From contig CM069870.1 of NCBI GenBank assembly GCA_036172665.1, positions 69,068,212-69,132,211 of the forward strand: 64,000 bases of DNA, in the 5' to 3' direction. Positions 33,291 through 44,300 of this stretch are shown here, piece by piece. How positions within the stretch are numbered: position 1 is the first letter of the stretch; every line of letters begins with the position of its first letter. The position numbers and the translations under genes are program-made. Source of the DNA: Prosopocoilus inquinatus (Eukaryota; Arthropoda; Insecta; Coleoptera; Lucanidae). A model generated the notes under the pieces. The model was given only the letters and a program-made list of their open reading frames with translations. It had not been told where the DNA came from and did no database searches.

Positions 33291-34600
33291 ATGGTTTCAG
33301 TTAGTTCTGTCAGAATCTGTGGAGGCAAGCGCGAAACTCCAACCTAGCGCACGCTACCCACCGCGACACAACTCGGAATGATTATCGCACAAGAGTGCGT
33401 TCCATCCAGCTATTGTGCGAGGGCGTGCGGGTGAAAATCGACATATTACGGCGCAGCCGATTGGCCGAAGGTCACGTGAATACGTGGGCGTCCTCCAATC
33501 GCCACGCAGTCACGTCATTTCATTGATGAGAGTTTACTAAGATTCAATCCGCGCCCTGCGAACCATCATCCGTTTCGCTCGGCGCGTCCGACGTACGTCG
33601 CCACTCGAACCCGACCCCCTTCTGTAACTCCGTGTATTATTAAGTGCGTGGGTGTGTGACGGCCCAACAAAAACGAGATGTTCGCGATTAGAAATGACGT
33701 CATCACCGGCCCGTCACTGCAAATTGATTATTCGCGTGTGATATTTGCTGCTGGTGCTGCCCTTTGCGTTCTTATATTCTTTTTCCTCGTCCTCCTCCAC
33801 CACCACCGCCGACATGCCCTCGAAATGTCATGTCATCATTATGTTAATGATGACGACGCCTTATTGTTCGTTCGCTCGCTCATGCTCACGCTCATGAATG
33901 AAGCCTGGCCACGAAATGCCCGGCTATGCTAAGTAAGAGCGCTGAACGTGAACGGAACGGATCGAGTGGGCGTCTCGTCGGATTAATGTATTCCACGCGC
34001 GGGCAAAAACGATGACGTTCGTGTTCTAAGGGCGTGAAACTTTTGCGCCCGAGGGTGAATGTGAATGATAAAAAGTTTCTCCCGACATTTAAATTGCTGT
34101 GTGTGCGCGTCATTAAATTGAATGAGATCGCGCCGGGTGACGTAACAGTACCGCCAACTTCGAGGCAAGAAAACTAAATGGATTTTATATACAGCCCTCG
34201 AGTAGACCCCTCGAGAACGCCGCCGAGACGCGTGTTTTTCTATTGAACCAAATCTATCCGATTCTGAAGAACTAAAGCTGTGCTAGGCGTTTTGCGTTGG
34301 CGTTACATTCTATTGGCCCAATTTAAAATTAATTTAATTTAACGAACCAATCAAACAGCTATCCCGTAACGCGGCGATCAAAAATCGCCTAGCAATTAAT
34401 CCAGCTTTAACCCAACGAATTGAATTATCGCGTTCAAAAAAAGAAAAAAAGGGCGTTCGGGGACTGTTAGGGCCCCAGCGAGGCCTAAACCCGCCCGATA
34501 TGCCACTGCATACTTTGGCGTCCTCCGACAGATCAGTTGGGAAAGTGGTCAATTATCAAAATTATTGAAAAAAATTAATAGAACAAAAGATGAAAAAAAA
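33291..34600. other. GC-richer upstream flank of MKP-3, no gene
   Basis: About 1.3 kb of mixed-composition, mostly unique sequence upstream of the MKP-3 start. It contains CACGTG (near 33474), several TGACGT/GTCACG half sites, CpG-rich stretches and short CAC/CTC runs. An open frame at 33678-33932 (plus) exists but looks like chance. From about 34340 a stretch resembling 35940-36120 begins. Best described as proximal regulatory DNA. Confidence 0.45.
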
Positions 34601-35430
34601 AAATTAAAAAATATTAAACATTAGGGAATTTTTTTTACACTTACCCAGGCAGCAAAGTGCGTCAATATGACGTCAATTTTAAGTCATTTTGGGCATGTTG
34701 ACGTCAGGTCACCAATAATTAATAAAAATTAATTAAAAAATTAAAAATATTAAACATTAGGGAATTTTTTTGAAGCTTACCCAGGCAGTAAAGTACGTCA
34801 ATATGACGTCAATTTTAACTCATTTTGGGAAAGGAAAAAAACACCGTCGATTTTTACAATTATTTGCTATTGATTTAATTGTTTAAAAAAAGTTTGGTTT
34901 TTATTTACTTATGAAATTTACGTCCTTAAGGGTCTTGTTTGGCCTGTAAAAATATTTCGAAATCGGGAACAGAGGGGGCGGGGTCGCTGCCTAACCTAAC
35001 AAAACAAACGCGGCGGGAAAGGAAAAAATACCGTCGATTTATACAATCATTTGCTACCTACTGATTTAATCATTAAAAAAAAAACCGTTTGAGTTATTAA
35101 TTAAACATTAGGGAATTTTTTTTAAAGCTAACTCAGGCACCAAAGTACGTCAATACGACGTCAATTTTAAGTCATTTTGGGACTGTTGACGTCAGGTCAC
35201 CTATAATCGACGAAAAAACAAAAAAAAATTAAAAATATTAAACATTAGGGATTTTTTCTAAAGTTTACCCAGGCAGCAAAGTACGTCAATTTTAATTCAT
35301 TTTGGGACTGTTGACGTCAAGTCACCAATAATCGACGTTACTTATACGTCAGTTTGTCAACGTATTAGGGACGTAATTTCAGAGGGCTTTATGACGTTAG
35401 AACCACGTCTTTTTTAAACCGTAGCCATTA
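34600..35430 (+). repeat. Repeats with TGACGTCA sites, plus a strayed 187-bp unit
   Basis: TTAAACATTAGGGAATTTTT, TTACCCAGGCAGCAAAGT and ACGTCAATATGACGTCAATT occur about four times (34605, 34740, 35098, 35240). TGACGTCA octamers stand at 34668, 34699, 34804, 35187 and 35312. One unit of the 187-bp array is inserted at 34825-35095. Confidence 0.75.
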
Positions 35431-35577
35431 ATTTTTCAATTCAGAAATAACTACACAATAATTATTTACATCTTCAAAAATGTCGAAGTACAAAATATAC
35501 TCGTTAACTATTTTTCCCTAAAAAACTGAACTTCGACATCCCTACATGTTCAAGAAAAGAAGTATATCAACCTTTTT

Positions 35578-35800
35578 TAAACATTTTCCTTCACTTTGTT
35601 AAACATTCTCCTTCATTTTGTTAAACATTCTCCTTCACTTTGTTAGACATTCTCCTTCACTTTGTTAGACATTCTCCTTCACTTTGTTAGACATTCTCCT
35701 TCACTTTGTTAGACATTCTCCTTCACTTTGTTAGACATTCTCCTTCACTTTATTAGACATTCTCCTTCACTTTGTTAAACATTCTCCTTCACTTTTTCAA
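35578..35800 (+). repeat. 22-bp minisatellite, about ten copies
   Basis: ACATTCTCCTTCACTTTGTTAG repeated with rare changes. Short outposts of the same unit lie at 36235-36270 and 36470-36530. Confidence 0.9.
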
Positions 35801-36600
35801 ATCGCTAGCTGCCGTGAGCCCTCAGAGACGAGTAGCCCAAACAGCGCTTTTTCTTCTCATCTGCCTAAGGAGGCCTCTGTTCAGACGTATTGAATTATCA
35901 GCATTCAAAAAAGCGAAAGATGGGTTCGGAGACTGCCAGGGCCCCCACAATGAAAAATCGCCTAGCAATGAATCCAGCTTTGAGCCAACAAACTGAATTA
36001 TCGCAATTAAAAAAAGAAAAAAGTGTGCTCTGGGACTCTCAGGGTCCCCGCGAGGCCAAAACCCGCCCGCGCGCCACTGCATTCTTTGGTGCCCTCTGAC
36101 AGATCAGTTGGAGCATAAGAAAATGGTCAATTATCAAAATTATTTGAAAAAATTAAAAGAAACAAAAAATGGAAAAACAAAAAAAAATTAAAAATATTAA
36201 ACAGGGAAATTTTTTTTAAAGCTTTTCAACTTTTTTTAACATTTTCCTTCACTTTGTTAAACATTTTCCTTCAATTTTCTCAAGGTCCTAGCTACCGCGA
36301 GCCCTCAAAGACGAGTAGCCCAAACAGTGAGAGATGAGTTGGGGCATGCAAAAATGGTCAATTATCAAAATTATTTTTAAAAAAATAAAAGAAACAAAAA
36401 ATAGAAAAAACAAACAAATTTTAAAAAAGTATTAAACAGAATCCTTTTTAAAGCTTTTCAACTTTTTTAAACATTTTCCTTCACTTTGTTAAACATTTTC
36501 CTTCACTTTGTTAAACATTTCTCCTTCACCCACCCAAACAGCGCTTTTTCTTTTCATCTGCCTAAGGAGGCCTCTGTTCAGACCCCCTCCATCCCACCCC
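35800..36600. repeat. Diverged duplicated segments around the minisatellite
   Basis: CTAGCTGCCGTGAGCCCTCA..AGACGAGTAGCCCAAACAG is repeated at 36288-36330, and CTGCCTAAGGAGGCCTCTGT at 36558-36577. 35940-36120 resembles 34372-34545 in the same order. No gene. Confidence 0.6.
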
Positions 36601-38800
36601 CAGAATGCAAGTTATTATTTCACATTCACATTCACATTGGAAAAAAGAAACAAAATCACTAAAGTTAAAAGAACGTAAATTTCTAAAAACTTAAAAAGTA
36701 AGATGTAATTTGTTTTTTTTTAACGAAATCGTAGTAGCTTACATAATTTATTTCTTTACCTAATAAAATTATCAAGTACATTAAATTTTTTGTGAAAATT
36801 ATTAAAACTAAACTACTTTTAATTGCTACAGTTACAGGCGCGGCACGACAGGTAGATTTGGACGTCATTAGTTAATTATGACGTCAGACGCATGCTGTGT
36901 TGTAAATATACTTATTTACTGAAAATGCAATAAAGATACCGCGAAATTTTTTTCTAAAAGTGAACATATAACGTAAAAATTCCTTTGCATTTTAGCAATT
37001 TATTCACAAATATTCACAATGAGACAAAAAAAGGAAAGAGCAAAATGCAGAACGTTTTCGACGATTCGAAATAAAAAGAAAAAAAAAAGAAAACTGCCGA
37101 AGAAAGCTGCAAGAAGAACAAGTGATGGTCGCCTTGTTCGCGAAAGAACGACGAGCGCACAGAAAAAGGTAGAAAGTATAAGATATTGTTATGACTTGGA
37201 GTTTAGCAAATAATAATAATCGTCGACTGACTTCAAAAACTTCAAAAAATTCAACACTAGCTTAACGCAATACCAACCACACGAACAATAATCTACAACA
37301 CTTATTTCAATAAATAACGCTTCTATGTTTCACCGTTTGTTAGCGCAAGATGTTCGCACTGATCGCTCGCTAAATTAAAACTGTTTCGCGACCATTTCCA
37401 CTTATCTGATGCAGCTAATTCATCCGCTACTAGAAACATATGGAAGCGTCCCGGAATCTTCGCGTACTTGCTGGAACATTCCATGATATACAGGTATGTC
37501 GCATGCCTTCTCGAAAACACTGTTGTAACAATTGTGAATATTTCCATGAATCCGCGAAAGAGTCAGTTGACAAATAAATGGTGCCCCTTGTTTGAATGTG
37601 CTAGAATGTGCCAAGGTTGGTAGAGCAGGACTGTGTATTAGGAAACCTGCTACATGCAATATCAGTATTACCAACATTGTGAATGTGGACTTTATTGCGC
37701 CCCAACTTACGACTGTAATAATAGGGCTGTTAAGTTTTGTTGTTATGGTAACTAACAACCAACATAGAACTGTATTTAAAATTTTAAAGGACCTCTAAAT
37801 TTTAACAGCCCGTTCATAAGTTAAAAACGGTTAAATCGTTGAAGAGACGGTTAAAATGTGCAAGAAAAAATCTCGCCTGTCTCCGCTCATTTTTGAAATA
37901 TTTTCAAAACTGAAAGTTCACAATTTCGAAAATCTCGTTTATTTATTTGCATAAAACCATAAAATTCAGTCATTTTATATTAAATTCGATGGATAACCTA
38001 ACACCAACAGTACAGGGTTGTAGAAATTTCAAAGAAAAAGATTTTCTTTTGTTGAAAGAAACATTTAATTTCATTATTTTTGAAGTGAAACTTTTCAAAC
38101 GTTTCAACAAAAAACACATTGAAAAATGAAATTTCTTTCATATTTCTATGAAATATCAAAAAAAAATCGGAATTTTAAAGGAAAAGAAAAAGAAAAAATG
38201 ATTGGTAAGAATATAAAAACCTAATATGTACAATCGCGAGCATGAAAAACGGGACACTCTTTTTTTCTACAGATAGCTGGTAGGCAACTTTAGATGGCAG
38301 GTCTAAGTTTAAGTTAGAATGTCACAACAATCGGCCTTCTAACATCTTACATTAAAATAATTTTAAACAATTCACATCGCACTTTAATAGATTTAAAACT
38401 TAAGTAAGTTTAGTGTAAAGACTTTTTTTACGAATTCTTATAAGAAATAAGACTTTAAAAATCTACAAATTTCCACTCTTTTGACAATTTAGAAATGTAT
38501 TAAAGTTTCAGAAAATTTCCTTTATGAAATTTCCGTTTCACTGCGCATTCCACATAATTACTACAGATTTTCAATTATTTCACGTTATCAGAAATTCATT
38601 GCGCACACACCCCTGTACAAATCATTACGATTTTCCCTCCCTTCGTTTTTCTGATAATATAAAAACCCTAAAAACTTTCGCGAATTTAAAGTTAATAGTA
38701 ATTTTGTTGTCATAAGAAGATAATATTGTTAATACTCAGGTAAAAAGTTCATATTCAAAATATTCGAGAAAATCGCGGAGTGACTGACATCTAGCGAAAG
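36600..38800. other. Intergenic, no supported gene
   Basis: A basic Lys-rich frame (37019-37213) and a minus-strand frame (37420-37758) with a hydrophobic start exist but lack recognisable domains. A CCAAGGTTGGTAGAGCAGGA motif at 37610 recurs at 2790 in slightly different form and resembles the D-arm of a tRNA, so a decayed SINE is possible. One TGACGTCA at 36879. Confidence 0.4.
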
Positions 38801-39159
38801 TTTTGTGAAGGTTCCGGTAATACGGAAAACATTGGAATGACATTTGGTTAACCTATAAAAAAAATTGAAATAGAATTGTTTGTTTGTGAGTTTCGTGACG
38901 CTTCCGCACTTTCAGCATAACGTACCGGACAATAATAAAACTAACAAAAAGCATTCATGAATCGATTAGAACAAGTTATACTAAATAACATGACAGCTTG
39001 TTTTTTTTCCTTATTAAAAGTGCCATCTGTTGGTTGCTGATTTTCGCAAATTGTCCGTCGCCATTTTATTCGGAGAATTCGGACAGATAAAGATAGCTTT
39101 AGTGAAAAATCATGAAAGATCGAAAGGGACGCACATAGTCATACTTCATACTAAGATTG

Positions 39160-39830
39160 GAAGGCGCTATAGTTACTATATTAAAACGAACAAAATAAAC
39201 GCAAGACAAACTTACAGTCGAAAACAAAAAAAAAATAATAATAAAGAATTACAGATTCCTGTAATTTTTTTTCCTCTAAAATGGTATTGTTTATATACAA
39301 TGACTTCACGGGTAACTTTTAAACAAATTTGAAAGTTTTCAAATTTGACAAGCTCAAAACTTTGTAAAATCTGTTTCACAGATTGGAACGCGCTGTACTA
39401 AAAAGAACAAAATAAACGCAAGATAAACTTACAGTCCAAAACAAACAAGAAAATAATAATGGAGAATTTCAGATTCCTGTAATTTGTTTTTCCATGAAAT
39501 GGTATTGTTTAAATACAGCTTCACGGATAATCTTTAAAAAATTTAGAAAGTTTTTAGATTTGACCTGCTCAAAACTTTGTAAAATCTATTTAACAGACTG
39601 CAATGCGCTGTAGTCACTATACCACAAAGAACAAGATAATAGAAAATTACAGATTCTATGCAAAAAAATAATAATAGAGGATTACAGATTCCTGTAATTT
39701 TTCTTTCTCCAAAATTGTATTGTTTAAATACCAGTCTTCACGGGTAACTTTTAAAAAATGTTGAAAGTTTTTAGCTCATATTTAAACCGTAACATTTTGG
39801 AGAAAGAAAAATAGTAACAATTGTTTTTTA
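39160..39830 (+). repeat. ~220-bp tandem array with CAGATTCCTGTAATTTTT
   Basis: Three copies (ACAGATTCCTGTAATTTTT near 39250, 39469 and 39687) each run on through AAATGGTATTGTTTAAATAC, CACGGGTAACTTTTAAA and TTTGACAAGCTCAAAACTTT. Relatives at 40600-40890 and 16900-17060. Confidence 0.7.
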
Positions 39831-40059
39831 CAATTGGTATTAAATTTCACTGAATAAAATTTAATTAAAGGACAAACAGTGTTAGTTTCTTCGACTTTCT
39901 GTATCGAGCCTGTTCCTTAACTCTTCTTCTGTGTATAACAATCAGTCACAAAGTAGATATAATAAAGGTTGAGGTTATATGATTTTTTAATTTACTACAA
40001 AAACTACGTGTAATGTAGTTTCTATAGAAAATATTTCTTTACAATCTTTACATGTAGTT

Positions 40060-41120
40060 TTCTGAACATTGCCAGACTGTTGTTGGCAGTTGACATTGGC
40101 AATGTTGGCATGATTGTGTTGGTGTTAGTTGTAGTTGGCATTGGTCAGCAATGTTGCCAGAGGTGGTGATTTATCACCAGATCTGAAGATTTTTGTTATT
40201 CGTTAATTATCTGGTGATAATTTTTAAAAACTAGGGATTATCTGGTGCCTTTTCATAAAATATAAATAAGAAGAAATTTCTAACCTTAAAATGATTTTAA
40301 TATCGTTTTTCTCTGGCTGCACCAGTGTGCATTAAGTGTATCTCTATCTCGTTTTATTACATAAAGCTGAACCGAGATGGAGATATACTCAGTGCGCACT
40401 GGTGCAGCCACTGGGAAACTCTGTAAGTTTCAATGATGATGATTTTTTCGACATTTTAATATTTAATACCGCGCATCTGTCAACAGTGTCAATCGTCACT
40501 GTTTTCCCGCCAATTCAAAAATATTTGCAAGAAGGCACTTTTTCTTCGTAAACTGTAAACTTTTTTGTTCAAATTCATATATTTTTAGTTGTGTCAGAAT
40601 TAGAAAATTTAAACGACAGACATTTTACAATCGAAAGCAAAAAAAGTACTCCTAGTAGGCGATTACAGTTTCCTGTAATTTTTTTAAAGTATAGTTTCCT
40701 GTAATTTTTTTAACACGATGTAACAGGTGACACTTAAAAGAATTCTAAGCTTTCAGATTTGACAAGTTCACAGCTTTTGTAAAATCTGTGAAATTTATTT
40801 CATTTAAGTAATACCATTTTGAGAAAGAAAAATTATTTTAACAAAGAAAAATTACAGGTAACTGTAATTGTCTGCTATCAATTTTCCGACCATACATTCG
40901 CCTAAAGCTAATTAGGAAAAGTATTTGAAGTTTTTGTTTTTTTTTATTATTTTGTACCTAAATTTAATAAAATAATTTTGAAGCGTCAATATAATAACGT
41001 CAAAAATTTAAATGAACGACACATTAGTACAAAGAAATATACTTGTGATTTTCAGTTGGTAACTGGTTACTTTTTGTCTGCCAATCTGGTGACTTAAATT
41101 TTTATCCTCTGACAACACTG
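40060..41120. repeat. Repeat-rich upstream flank of nardilysin
   Basis: TTGGCA-rich microrepeat (40080-40160), a TTGCCAGAGGTGGTGATTT/CACCAGAT module that faces an inverted CTGGTGACTTAAATTTTTAT near 41085-41105, and the 220-bp family (40600-40890). If this is one insertion its right end lies about 30 bp before the nardilysin start codon. Confidence 0.45.
40314..40410. mobile_element. 97-bp foldback, GGCTGCACCAGTG ends
   Basis: TGGCTGCACCAGTGTGCATT..GTATCTCTATCTCG faces CGAGATGGAGATATAC..GCGCACTGGTGCAGCCA; arms about 39 bp, loop about 20. MITE by structure. Confidence 0.75.
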
Positions 41121-41147
41121 TTGGTCAGACTGAATCTAGTGAAATTG

Positions 41148-41398
41148 ATGTGGAATGTCAAATTTGTATTAAGATCAAAGCTGATTACCGTAACAAGACC
41201 TTTTTTCACATTAGGAAATCGAATTTTTCAATCAGACATGAACAAATCACACTCAAAAACGCAGCCGAAAGTAAAATCCAAAGAATCCAGCATGGCGAAT
41301 CTCACAACCACCACCACGACGACGAGTTTAGAGGTTAAAGACGAGCACGAAGTCCTGTCGACGCCGGTGAAGAGCGCCAGCGATAAAAAAAGTTACAA
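41148..41398 (+). CDS. Nrd1: Nardilysin exon 1: possible mitochondrial presequence
   Basis: The first in-frame ATG is at 41148. The next ones are at 41238 and within the following SMANL. From 41148 the first 29 residues contain K5, R9, K11, R17 and R25 with hydrophobic residues between, and no acidic residue before D30. This composition is typical of a mitochondrial targeting peptide. From 41238 the product would be about 30 residues shorter and probably cytosolic. The exon also holds a threonine run and ends SDKKSY plus two bases of a lysine codon at the gtaaat donor. Targeting is an inference from composition only. Confidence 0.7.
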
Positions 41399-44300
41399 GT
41401 AAATTAATTTATTAGCCTCTTCTCCTCCCCCACCTCACGTTCACATGAGCCTAAACCATCACACTTTGTGCCACTAGGGTCATAAGGTTGAAAAACGGGC
41501 TGACCGCATGCTTGGTGTCTGACGTGGATGAACCTGAAATGGATGGATCAGATTCTGAAGTTAGTGACTCGGAGAATGAATCGTACACATCTGCAAGCGA
41601 GGCGGAAGATGTGGACCTCGATGACGATGTTAAAATGACCAGAGTGCCGCAGAAAGAACAGAAAATGGTATACCACTTCTCCACGAGCGTGAGGAACTTG
41701 CTTTGAAAACTGTTTTAGGCGGCTGCGGCTTTGTGTATCGGAGTTGGCAGCTTCAGTGATCCCCCGGATTTGCCTGGCTTGGCTCATTTCGTGGAACACA
41801 TGGTGTTCATGGGCAGTGAAAAGTATCCGAAAGAAAACGATTTCGATGCATTTATTAAGGTTGGTTTCTTTCATGTGAAGAAAGGACCACTTTAGTTTAA
41901 TGTCGTAATGTACAGGGGGAGTATCCCAACAGTTTGTTTTCAGGCAATATTTCAATAACTAGGTACTGAAGATACAAGAAGAAGTTTTAAGGCATTTTTA
42001 TTTTAAAGTTTAGGGTTTGCAACATAAAATTGTTTTCATTTATATAGGATGAATCAACACAGAGTTACTGGATACAATTTTTTTTTAAATATTAAATGGC
42101 ACACCCCACGTATGCTGTCAAATTTGGATCACCCATAAAATTCTACATACATATTTTTTTGTATACCATTATTTACACCTAATATAACCATTTTTGAGAT
42201 ATTTAACATTTTGTGTAGAAACTGTCGTCTGCAGCCGTTGTTAACTTGTTCTTATTTTATTTATTTTTAAATGTAAGAAAGATATTTTCAGTACAGATGT
42301 AGTTGATTCAATGGTGTGTAAGATTTTTTTTTTTTGTTGCTGTTGCAGAAACGAGGTGGTTCTGATAATGCATCTACAGAGTGCGAGTACACAACGTTTT
42401 ACTTCGAATGCCTAGAAAAGCATTTGTTTCAGGGCCTAGAGAAATTCTCTCAGTTTTTTATTTCACCCCTTATGAAAGAAGAGTCCATGACAAGAGAGAG
42501 GCAAGCCATTGAGTCAGGTAATTTTTACATTTCATTTTTTAATTACACATACAGGCCGTTCCATTTAAGAAAGCTTGCTTCATATTATCACTCTAGTTCT
42601 TTCTTATTTTTTTTTTTCAATGCAGTAAAACCGTCTTTGGTTTTTTTCGAATGGTTTTTACACAACATATTAAAAAATGTAACTCTTCCCAATTTATCAA
42701 AAAATAAAAAATCATAAACATGAGCGCGCACCAACTTGACGTGAAAATTCATAAGAAATTTCACCAGGACGTGAATTTCTAATTGTTTTTACACAACATA
42801 TAAATATATTGGAACATAACCCATTCTACTTTTTCCAAAAAATAAATAATAATAAATCTTAACACCCACCGACTAAATAGAGGTTTGGCAATAAAATAAA
42901 ACTACGGATGGAACCTTAACGTGAAAATTCGCGCGGTCGGGTTTACGATTTTTTTTTTTATTCAAATAAACTAGACGGGTTACATGCCAATTTTTTTATA
43001 TGTACATACATGGGTTATGTGTTGTGCAAGAACCATTAGAAATTCATGTCCTGAAGAAATTTCCTATGAATTTTCACGTCAAGTATCCATCCAGTTTTTC
43101 TTCTTATTATTGCCAAACCGCTATTTAGTCGGTGTGCGTTCAGGTTTATGATTTTTTTTGTTAAATAAACTAGGAGGAATTGCATCCCAATTTTTTATAC
43201 TGTGTAACAATTTGAATTTTTCCGTAAAGTATCCATCTATAGTTTTTTTTTTATTGCTAAACCGCTATTTAATCTGTACACGGTCAATTCTGCATTTATT
43301 TTAAAGTAATTATCGGAAAAGTGTATTAGAAAATCTTCTTTTGTATTAAAAGGTACTTTCTTTCGCTCACACAATCGTGATCCAAACATGTTTTGATTCA
43401 AAAACAGACATTCTTTTCTTTGAATCTCTGTATTTTTAATACTTATTTGAACCGAATTACGGTTATTTACAAATGAACTGCCAATCAAAAATTCAAGTCA
43501 GGTTTTTTTGTTGCAACAACTACGAAATTCAGATCCAAACTATTCGAAACACGATTCAAGCTTTTAAGCGAAAGAAAGCACCTAATCTGAAGGAATAATT
43601 GCTCAAATTTATGAAATAATCCGAATATTCCATCTACACCTACGTCGTCCGTTGATAAAGTTTACGATTTATTTATTGCTGGGTTTTGAAATTAAGAAAA
43701 ATGGAAAACTGTTTTGAAAAAACTGAGAAAACTGCATCAGATCAGTCAATTGTGAGGTTTTTTATCACATTTTTTTAACAAAAATACAAATCTTAGCACC
43801 TTAAATGTAGGCAACCGCGTAAACGTCTATGCTCGTGGGGTTGCCTATACTAAGGCTTTTTTTTTGTAAATTTGTTGGGGTATTTCATGAGAAGTTAAGC
43901 ATCGACCTCAATTTATAATTTCCTTTCAGTACTACTTATAGCTAGTAAACTAGAATAAAATAAGAAATCGAATTTAAAGTAAAAACAGTAAAATTTTAAG
44001 ATTGTGACATTTTTTTTTGTGTTTTTGGTACATTTCAAACTTTGACGACGCAATGGGGAATTTGGTTTGAAGTTGGCAACACTATTGACGTCGTTCATTG
44101 TTGACAGTTGTTGCACGTGATATTTACTTGTTTGTTTGAAGTATATTTATATTTTTGAACCAGGGCAGTAACACTGTGTCCACGGAATGTGGTCACAATA
44201 GGAAAAACATTTTTATTTTTGAGTTTTCGAGAAACAGTGTTTGTTTATAAAAGTTTCTGCTTGTCCTAAAACACCAAGAAACTGTTAAATTCTGATTAAG

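Noticed and set aside
32696..33304. 202-codon plus-strand frame
   Set aside because: It is the antisense shadow of the MKP-3 exon, whose minus-strand product has clear rhodanese and docking motifs.
33678..33932. 84-codon frame with a membrane-like segment upstream of MKP-3
   Set aside because: It consists of simple CTC/CAC-rich DNA, has no splice context or similarity that I recognise, and lies in likely promoter DNA.
37420..37758. 112-codon minus-strand frame with hydrophobic start and cysteines
   Set aside because: No recognised domain, no convincing promoter, and it overlaps a repeat-like GGTTGGTAGAGC module; not enough to call a gene.
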